Shown one piece after another: positions 53,390 to 64,000 of a DNA stretch of 64,000 nucleotides. Positions within the stretch are counted from its first letter, which is position 1; every line of letters starts with the position of its first letter. The position numbers and the translations under genes were made by a program. This DNA comes from Diogma glabrata (lineage: Eukaryota > Arthropoda > Insecta > Diptera > Cylindrotomidae), in assembly GCA_963693315.1 (NCBI GenBank), contig OY856186.1, positions 385,996,865 through 386,060,864 of the forward strand, written 5' to 3'. The notes under the pieces were generated by a model, which saw only the letters and a program-made list of their open reading frames with translations, made no database searches and was not told where the DNA came from.

Positions 53390-53700
53390 TCATCAGAGCT
53401 GTTGTTCCAAGACGCACCTATTGTACACAGTTGATTTATCTGTTATCAACGAAATAATGGGCTAGATAATTGGCAATGACAGCTATTTTGGTATCTCATA
53501 AGAATCTTCAAACTCTTTTAGAGAATTACAAAACCATTTGAATAAACTTGATTATTGGGGTCAAAAATGGCGAACGAAAGTGAACCATTTGCACTTTGTA
53601 CATCGTTGGTAGGTTAAAATACAAAGTTTTATAATAACAAAATCAGCTTATACAGCAAGCGATACGCCAGTCGCTCTTATTGTTCTGTGTTCACTTAAAC
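53390..53700 (+). pseudogene. Possible LINE RT relic
   Basis: FRELQNHLNKLDYWGQKWRT near 53510 resembles the segment after the RT active site in Jockey-type LINEs. Neighbouring frames carry AILVSHKNLQTLL. Very decayed. Confidence 0.35.
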
Positions 53701-54688
53701 CCATTCACTTGATCCCTTTGTTAATATCGTACAGCCAAGTATAACAACAAATCCTTGAAACGGACATTTGCTGCGGTTTTTCGCCGTTTGTGAAGAAACC
53801 AATCAGTTCCATATACCCGCTCAGTAGAAAAATTATAATGATTAATTGGAAATTTAAACTCAAAAAATTTATGCACAATGCAAAAAACACGCAAGAACTC
53901 ATCTCTAATTTTCCCGGTGGATGTTCCTGATTTTCCTTAAAATTCTAGCGGAAAAGTATTCATTTATAACACTCACCATCATATCATGAATATTGGTAAG
54001 AAAATATATGTGGTTGTTAGTTTCTCTATACCCATCGGTTGAGGTATTTGACTTGTTTATCTGTAGAAACTTTAATGTTAATTTAAAGAGATAGATATAA
54101 ACAACTATAAATGCTGGTTTGCTGTCGGGTTAAAGGGGTATTAAAAGTGATAGTGATATGAAAAAGTGTGTTTAGTCGACACCTTCTACTCTTTGACTTA
54201 TAATATTGCGGCCAATACGAAACTCAAGTACATACTTCCGTTCTGCTTCTGGTGATAATCGAAAATTAGCTGCAACTCCTTGCGTTTTTGTCTGAATTAT
54301 GACCGCTGACAAAATGAAATTAGTTGAATTGTATTTTATTTTCACATAAACATAACGTGTGGTTGCCTCAACTACACTGTTCCACCCTGTACATGTGTTG
54401 AATCAATTTCGGGCTTCGATACCTCATATTCGTTCACGCGACGAGGTTAAGTCAATTTTACTTTGATTGGATTTTTTTCACTGCAGATAAGCCACGATTA
54501 ATTCGACACATTTATGTATAAGACCCCAAATGGCAAATAATTAAATGACAAGATTCCATTCGCAGTAAGTGTAATAAAGGAGATTAGTAAAGTAGTGGAA
54601 GGTTTAGTTAAGATCAGATAATTTCTAAAAAAAAAGTTAACATTATATGTACAGATAAGTATTTTATTTTATCACACAATAGAAATAA
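53701..54688. other. Spacer downstream of the sug-like gene
   Basis: No gene seen. It contains the expected 3' flank of the minus-strand zinc-finger gene (AT-rich, 54600-54688). Confidence 0.35.
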
Positions 54689-56589
54689 TCAAATGTTTCT
54701 ACTTAAACTTAAATCTAACGGTAAATTGTTTTCATTATAAATTTGAGATGAATCAAACATAGTATAATCCGAATTTAAAATATATCTATTTCTTTCTAAT
54801 TCTAATTTATTAATACTATTTTGTACCACATTTAATTCGTTTAATGAATTTTCTAAATTATTATTATCTAAATTCATTTCTTTTTCTATATTTTTTATTG
54901 TTGAACCTTCAATCGGAATATGTTTAAAAGTTTTAACATGTTTACGTAATGATGATGGATCTGTATATCTTTTATTACATCCTGGCACCTTACAAATGTA
55001 TGGTTTTTCTACTAAATGGGTTCGTGAATGTTTAAATCGATCTGATGAGTTTGAGTATGCTTTGGTACAACCCTAAATAAAGAATGTTATAAGTTTTTGA
55101 ATAATTTTTAAGCATTTAATCTTTACCTCTACGGAACATATGTATGGCTTTTCACCTGAATGTGTTCTAATGTGTATTTTTAAATTTTCAGCTCTTGAAA
55201 AAGATTTTTTACATTCATAACATTGATGTGGTTTTTCCTTCGTATGAGTTCTTATATGCACTAATATTTTATAACGTGCGTTGAAGCCACGCCCGGAACG
55301 TGGACATCCATCCCATTTACAAAAAAATGCATTACCGCTTATATGAATTGTATGACATTCTTTTACATGTTGTACTAAAGATTCACGATTTTCAAATTGT
55401 CTGCAAGTAAAAAAACAAAACGCTAGTAATATAAGAATTTTGCAATACAGTTTTCTACAATTTGAATGCGACTTTTATAAAACTTAATTTATTATTGTTA
55501 GTGCTACGCTAGTTGCGCTTGAATTACTATAGGACTATCATGCCGAAGTGTTTTTAATTTCTTGTGCGTTCACAAAAACACTAATTTTTAATATCTTTTG
55601 ACCTATTGATTTAAACAGCTATGCTTTAATTTTCCAAACTCTCAAAAATACCAGCATAGCTGCAGGAAATAATAGGTTAAAATAAATTCATTGTGTATCA
55701 AAAACTAATGTTTTTATGATCTCTGTTTTTATATAGTGCTCAACAAAAAACCAAATTTATTACGTTTTCCATTGTGGATACAGGATACATAGTTAACATA
55801 TTTGAATTGAATTCAATCGTCAGATACCATTGACGATTTGGACTTATTTTAGAATTATTTAGAAAAATGAATTGAAACCAACATCTGTGTGCTACATAAG
55901 AGTATTTCAATTGTTAGACTGAGCTAGGCTGGTGGCAAAAGAAATAAGTATGTTAAAATATTTTAAAACTAAAGAAGTTATATTTCTTCTGATAGATGTG
56001 AATAATGATATATTTGATATATTTTGTAAATTTAAAAATTTAAATAATATTTTGATATATTTTGTAATTTTAAAATAAATTTAAAAAAATTTATTTTAAC
56101 ATATTTTTTATAGAATAAGACCTACCTGAAGCATTCCTTCCATTTACATATGAAATCATCATGACTACTATCAAAATTATTACTTTTATATTTAACACTA
56201 CATAAACTGTTTTGAATTTCCTCTGGTTTAACTTCAATAATTTTTTTATTTTCAATTTTCATAATCACAGATGTTTTTCGCTCATTACAATATCTTAATT
56301 CTTGCGATGAAAAACTATTATCACTTCCATTTGTTTCACAATTTGAAAATATTTCACAATTTGAATTTGTTTGATTTAAATAATCTTTACAACTTAATTC
56401 AAAGTGAGCCGGATAGTAATCATAGTTGAATACTGAAGGATAATAATATGATGAAGATGATGTTGATCTCCAATCTGGATCAACATAGTTATTGTAAAAA
56501 TAATTTTGTTGCTTTCCTGGGGGTGATATTATTTTTGGATTATAAATATAATTGAAATTTGTGAACGGAACACTTTGGCACGAGATCAT
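54689..56589 (-). CDS. sug: GLIS2/sugarbabe-like C2H2 zinc-finger transcription factor
   Basis: Three exons in frame: 56589-56126, 55400-55127 and 55072-54689, giving about 373 residues, with GT...AG introns (725 and 54 bases). Five tandem C2H2 fingers: CKWKEC...HVKECH, CKWDGC...[43 protein letters not shown]...[13 protein letters not shown] and [19 protein letters not shown]. The linkers TKEKPH and SGEKPY and the [15 protein letters not shown] end fit the GLIS2/sug branch rather than lmd or Gli. The N-terminus is Ser/Tyr/Asn-rich and unstructured. The C-terminus ends [13 protein letters not shown], with a PLDLS CtBP-type motif. Known role of family: nuclear DNA-binding regulator; Drosophila sug responds to sugar. 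Assignment to sug rather than a paralogue is inference. Confidence 0.88.
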
Positions 56590-57042
56590 TTTGAAAATTC
56601 TTTATTTGCTTAGATTTGTTAAAAAAGAACGTATTTCCATATAGAAATTTAAATATTTTTTTAAGTTGAACTTAACACAATCAACGTTAATGAATAACTG
56701 ATTCTATTGAAAAATTCTCAGTCATAACATAGCAAAACTTATAAAGAATTAATTTCAAAACATAATTTTTCTTATCAATTTTGTTATGAACGTTATTGTA
56801 AATGTGTTAATTTAATAATGAGGTTGATGACGATAAGATATACCTCGTCTTTAAACAATATATAGTTAGAACATAGATACTAGATAGTAAAACATGTGCG
56901 CAGAAAATCTTGGTTAGGAAAGTTATTTTAAAGCTCACGGTTACATCTCAAAAATCGACTAGTCTTGTAAAGATGATTTTGATCCGATCATTTTCCGAAA
57001 CAAGGAAGAGAAATGACAGTAGATGTATGTAGATAACCGACT
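56590..57042 (-). other. 5' flank of the sug-like gene
   Basis: AT-rich; the promoter probably lies here. No specific element can be supported. Bounded by the (TA)n and hAT insertion less than 500 bases upstream of the ATG. Confidence 0.4.

Positions 57043-57069
<27 letters not shown>
57043..57069. repeat. (TA)n microsatellite, left part
   Basis: Short TA tract directly before the hAT end; the long part is at 59900-60074. Confidence 0.9.
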
Positions 57070-60082
<3,013 letters not shown>

Positions 60083-60339
60083 TTAAAACAATTTTCTCCG
60101 TTTAGATTATTATTATTATCGTATGAATATCAACAAAATTTAACAACAATATACATTAGACATCAACAATTAAGTTTTGAATATACACTGTAAGGCTCCT
60201 CTTTTAATTTCATATAAGCCATGTTAAACTCTTTTGAATTTATGAGTACATACTATAATCATTAACTTAACAGTTAATTATTATTGTCACTAATTTTTAA
60301 AAAAAATTGTTATAATATTTCATCTGTCTTGGATTTAAA

Positions 60340-60860
60340 AAAAAAACAAGTTTCAATTATGTGCTGAACGGGACTGACGGAAACACTACATTGGTGGTGG
60401 TTATATTGGCTGCAAAGTATTTTCGCACGCATTGTTCAGAGCTTCTGGTCATTTAATAACGGGAAAAAACGGGAAATAACATCACCAAGAAATAACTCAT
60501 GCTCTAATTAACTGTTTCTCAGACTGTATAACATGTGGCACTGTCTTATTGAAACCATATGCCATGTCCATATCCACCATATTAACTCACGAGCACCATT
60601 AACTGTTATAGTCTGATCAACGTCGCATTTTGAAGGAGAATTATTCGATTATGCCTTAAAGATGAAATCCACAACAAACAGTGACAAGTTGTGAACGCAT
60701 TTGTTTTACAACAATCGCTCGTAGATTTTCTAAAGCCAAAATGCCACAGTTTTTACGATTAAACCGTCAAGATGAAAATGGGCCTCATCGCTGTAAATAA
60801 TTTTGTTAAAAAAAATTAGCATCAGATTGTTGTTCATTCAACAAACAATTAACGCTGTGG
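60340..60860 (-). pseudogene. Tc1/mariner-superfamily-like transposase relic
   Basis: Minus strand near 60810: FNKIIYSDEAHFHLDGLIVK, the SDEAHFHL catalytic Asp box seen in an insect mariner-like family. Later fragments in other frames include ITVNGARELI, WTWHMVS (for a Met-Trp-Phe-Gln region) and VISRFFP. Stops and indels throughout; no ends identified. Confidence 0.6.
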
Positions 60861-62554
60861 AGGCTTTGTAGGCTTCATTGCTTGAATCTTGTTTTGCAAC
60901 CATGCAGATGCAGACCTTTCGATAGCTTACTGTTTTTTAGAAAAACATGTTATTTTATTGGTGGGACTACGATATCTATCTGTACACTTACAATCAGTTA
61001 AAATCTCGTATAAACCTGATCGGCCTGAAAATTAAGACGATTAATAAACTTGTTAGCCTAGTAATATAATAAGATCCAAAACATATAAAATTGGTTTAAT
61101 TATTTTAGTAGGGTTGTTATGTGAGAAAGTTAAAAAAAGTTGGCTGTGTGTAACAATCTGTACATGCACAAGAAGTGAAACTTCTTTAGGTTATAATGAC
61201 CTTTTTACTTACAATAATTTCAACGGTAGCACTCCCATTCTTAGTTACGAAGTATTGCGTGGTATGGTATAGTGCTATTACTTACTCGACGAAAAGAGCC
61301 TACATACAATTCTATGTTGTTGTGACGCATATTAATTCCTATTGTGTAAAAATAAAGAAAGCAAAATTGTTTCAGTTTTATTTAAAGCCAAATAATTAAT
61401 AATATTGTAACGTTTCTTAGCCGAGTTACAATTATTTAGTTCGATACCTAAATCAGAAAATTAAAGCACAATGGATTTTCTATAAAATGTTATAATTTTA
61501 TTCGTTCAAGATTGTATTATAAAAATATTTCTTCTACTACTATTCCCCTTAATTGCTCTAGTTCTAACAATAATGCACCACTTATAATTTTATTACAATT
61601 GTTCACAATATCACTTTTAACTGTTCGCTTACAATAATCTTTTCTTTTTACTTATGACACTGTTAATTTTAACTCGCCTTTATCACTGTTAAATTTTATA
61701 CTTGTTCTATCGCTGACACTATTCTTATCCTCTAACAACACCTCTAATATATACTACATGAAATAGCTTCGATATTCCTACAATATTCTAGAACACAAAA
61801 CTTTTTTTATCAACATAAACATAATAACACGATCTTCAAATCTTGACACATAGGTGTGAGATCTACTCTTTTTAATTTGTTTATTTATACCTATTCTCTA
61901 ACAGTTTTCTTTCTTATAAGATAAACAAAAACTTCCTATTACGTGTTTACTAACCAAAGTAAGTTGTTATCATTTAGAGTATTTTCTCGAAAGATGTTCT
62001 ATTGTGTTGTGTTCTATCGTATTCCATAATCGTCACAATATTAAGAATAGATATTATTTAGTTCATTATTTTGTTTTTCCTCCTTTACCAAATAAACCGG
62101 GCAAAACAAATTTACAATATGAATAGATATTATGTTTGCATTGATTGACAACAATCAATAATAACTACTCATGACTTAGGATGTTGACTAGAATAGAAAT
62201 TTTCACTCATTCTATGAATTCACAAATATTAATGTCTAGAAATTTAATGCAAAAATTCCAACCAAACAAATATTAAGAATAGTTTTTAGACTTTAGTGAC
62301 TGATAAACGTTGCCTTTAAAAATTAATAAGACAGTGAAATTTATGTTTCAAACTGTGAGATTCTAGTTTAAACAAGATACTTCAACCGGCAAATATTAAA
62401 TTGCAAAAAATAAAATTAATAAATTTTATCAAATAACTATTTTTCACATTAATGTTATCTTTGTATCATCATGTGATTAGAACAACAACGTAAGACCCTT
62501 TCACATTAGTGTAACACAATTATATAGATTGTATTTTTTTAATAGTAGATTACG
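60861..62554. other. Gene-free AT-rich stretch
   Basis: Nothing firmly recognised. 61409-61432 (GTAACGTTTCTTAGCCGAGTTAC) is partly palindromic, and the following kilobase could be a decayed LTR, but I see no second copy. Confidence 0.35.
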
Positions 62555-62660
62555 TACCGAGGGGGAAAATATGTCATTTCTGTTGAGAGAAAATACAGTT
62601 ATACCGAGGCGCGTAGCGCCAAGGTTAACTTAATCTCGAGAAAGAAATGACATTTTCACC
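62555..62660. repeat. Inverted repeat around GGCGCGTAGCGCC
   Basis: ATGTCATTTCT near 62570 is complementary to AGAAATGACAT near 62643. The loop contains the GC-rich stem GGCGC-GTA-GCGCC, flanked by ACCGAGG and AAGGT blocks. Confidence 0.7.
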
Positions 62661-62673
62661 AAGGTTTGTATAC

Positions 62674-62952
62674 TATTTTATTCACAACAACTAAGTAATC
62701 TGTGTAAAAGAAAACAATTTTCGCAATCGAAATTCCTACTCAGGTCGGGAAGTGTTACTTCCCAACCGGTTGGGAAGTAAAAGTTAGCAATCGCAATCGA
62801 AATTCCTACTCAGGTCGGGAAGTGTTACTTCCCAACCGGTTGGGAAGTAAAAGTTAGCAATCAACTACTTCCAACTTTTAAAAAGTTGGAAGTACTTCCA
62901 ACTTTTAAAAAGTTGGAAAACGACAGATTACTTAGTTGTTGTGAATAAAATA
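62674..62952. mobile_element. 279-bp foldback element with nested palindromes
   Basis: Perfect 30-base inverted ends: TATTTTATTCACAACAACTA... at 62674-62703 and its complement at 62923-62952. Inside is a 70-bp direct duplication (from about 62722 and 62792), each copy carrying a 22-bp perfect palindrome ACTTCCCAACCGGTTGGGAA(GT). Two tandem copies of ACTTCCAACTTTTAAAAAGT (each itself near-palindromic, 62867-62918) follow. No ORF. Confidence 0.85.
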
Positions 62953-64000
62953 ATTTACACTCACTCAAGTAGTAAAAATAATCTTGTCTCGCTTTTAAAA
63001 ATTGCCAAAATTATTCATAAAGTTTATATGTAAGTATGCATACATCTACATATTGTGACATGATTCATTTAATTTAATAAATATTTACAAGGAGTCATTA
63101 TAAAACTGATAGTAATATGATAAGAATTTATAAAATTACAGTTGTTATTAAGGGGGTAATATTATTCAGCAAGTTATTTATCATTTACGTTTTTTTAATG
63201 AAAATAGTTTTTGAAACTTGAATGATGAAATATATGCAAGAATACTATATTAATAGTACGATTAAATTAATTATTATTATGTACTTGAAGTATTTATATG
63301 AAACATTTCTTGAATCAACAATTGAAGCACTATATGAGAGTCAGACGTATGTGTTTTATTTATACCTATCTACCTAGCCTACTTCATCATAAATCACAAA
63401 TGTTAAACACTCCGCAGCATACAAAAATGTTCTTTTGTACGTTAAAGAAATAGTTTATTGTTAATAGTATTCTGTAAATCATAAAGTCATATAAAATACG
63501 AGCAAGGAAAGCAAAAATATTTTGATTACGGGATCTTTTTAATTACGGGAATTCTTTAACCTCGGGCTTACGCAACCGATCACCACAACTAATATTTTGC
63601 GTGCATCCACATCTGTCAAATATTATTTTACCCATATATCCAAATTTCTTCCGACGTGCGCAACTTTTTCATTTCATTCAAAATTGTACAATTATTACGA
63701 GATTTTTTTAAATCTACAAGAAAAACCCCTACCACAAAAAGTAATGGTTTCTAATTCCCTAGGATAATGCTGTGAAAAAAGAATTTAAACTAGTGGAATG
63801 GTGCTGTGAGAGTAGGGTCACGCCAAGAACTTTCCGCAAAGTTAATAAGTAACCTACAGTGGCAAAGACTGCTGGATAAGGTATATACATACTTAAACAC
63901 ACCAAACTAATCACGGTCTATTTTAGGACTGTAAATTCAAATAATATGATTTAGCTGCTCCAAAAATATGTTTTTCGGCAAACGGCTGTAAAGTTTAACT
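62953..64000. other. Right-end AT-rich stretch
   Basis: No gene, RNA gene or element recognised. Confidence 0.4.

Noticed and set aside
61409..62030. Solo LTR
   Set aside because: One end looks LTR-like, but no matching terminus, duplication or second copy could be seen.
63866..63885. Second copy of the LINE 5' region (a TACCTTATCCAGCAG match on the minus strand)
   Set aside because: Only about 15 bases match; the flanks are unrelated.

Overview
The window is AT-rich animal nuclear DNA, almost certainly from an insect; I cannot name the order. The evidence is host genes of insect type (a MADF-BESS protein, a sugarbabe/GLIS2-like zinc-finger gene, Nup54), very short introns of about 50-75 bases in Nup54, and an arthropod-style load of BEL/Pao, Ty3/gypsy, Jockey-like and RTE-like LINE, pogo-like and hAT elements.

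Layout. 1-406 holds the N-terminal exons of a minus-strand Myb/SANT-like gene that runs off the left edge, followed by a decayed LINE. 1721-4300 is a (TA)n tract carrying three DNA elements in a row: a foldback element, a deleted hAT and a 255-bp MITE. 4301-17537 is one LINE (RTE-like, with a 5S rRNA-derived 5' end), split by a minus-strand Jockey-like LINE that is itself split by a nearly intact minus-strand Ty3/gypsy element: a three-level nest. 17550-21040 is a pogo-like transposon, and 21222-33388 is a 12.2-kb BEL/Pao element with unusually long LTRs; both sit in (TA)n DNA.

33.5-36 kb holds LINE tails and simple repeats. 36.1-40.9 kb is the gene-bearing island: a MADF-BESS gene (with MITEs in both introns), a TAA-flanked MITE, and Nup54 (six exons). 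41-53.7 kb has no host gene that I can see. It is a mosaic of a degenerate LTR element with a SAP-like gag, a hAT-like element carrying a 64-bp hairpin, LINE relics, a hAT with a perfect 8-bp target duplication, a Helitron-like 3' end and a 1.3-kb non-autonomous element. 54.7-56.6 kb is the minus-strand sug/GLIS2-like gene, with five zinc fingers and a C-terminal PLDLS motif. 57.07-59.9 kb is a broken hAT inside another (TA)n tract. The right end has a transposase relic and a highly palindromic foldback element, and no further gene that I can see.

How parts fit together. Most insertions can be ordered by nesting. Removing the gypsy element plus one copy of its 4-bp target duplication makes the Jockey-like RT frame continuous. 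The two BEL LTRs differ in length by exactly 384 bases, all in one tandem array. The most unusual signals are the 5S-derived 5' end of the LINE, the hairpin-bearing repeat array in the BEL LTR, the in-frame gag stop within a splice-donor-like motif in the gypsy element, the 64-bp hairpin at 43.4 kb, and the palindrome-rich foldback at 62.7 kb. I did not find a gene system that I would call new with confidence.
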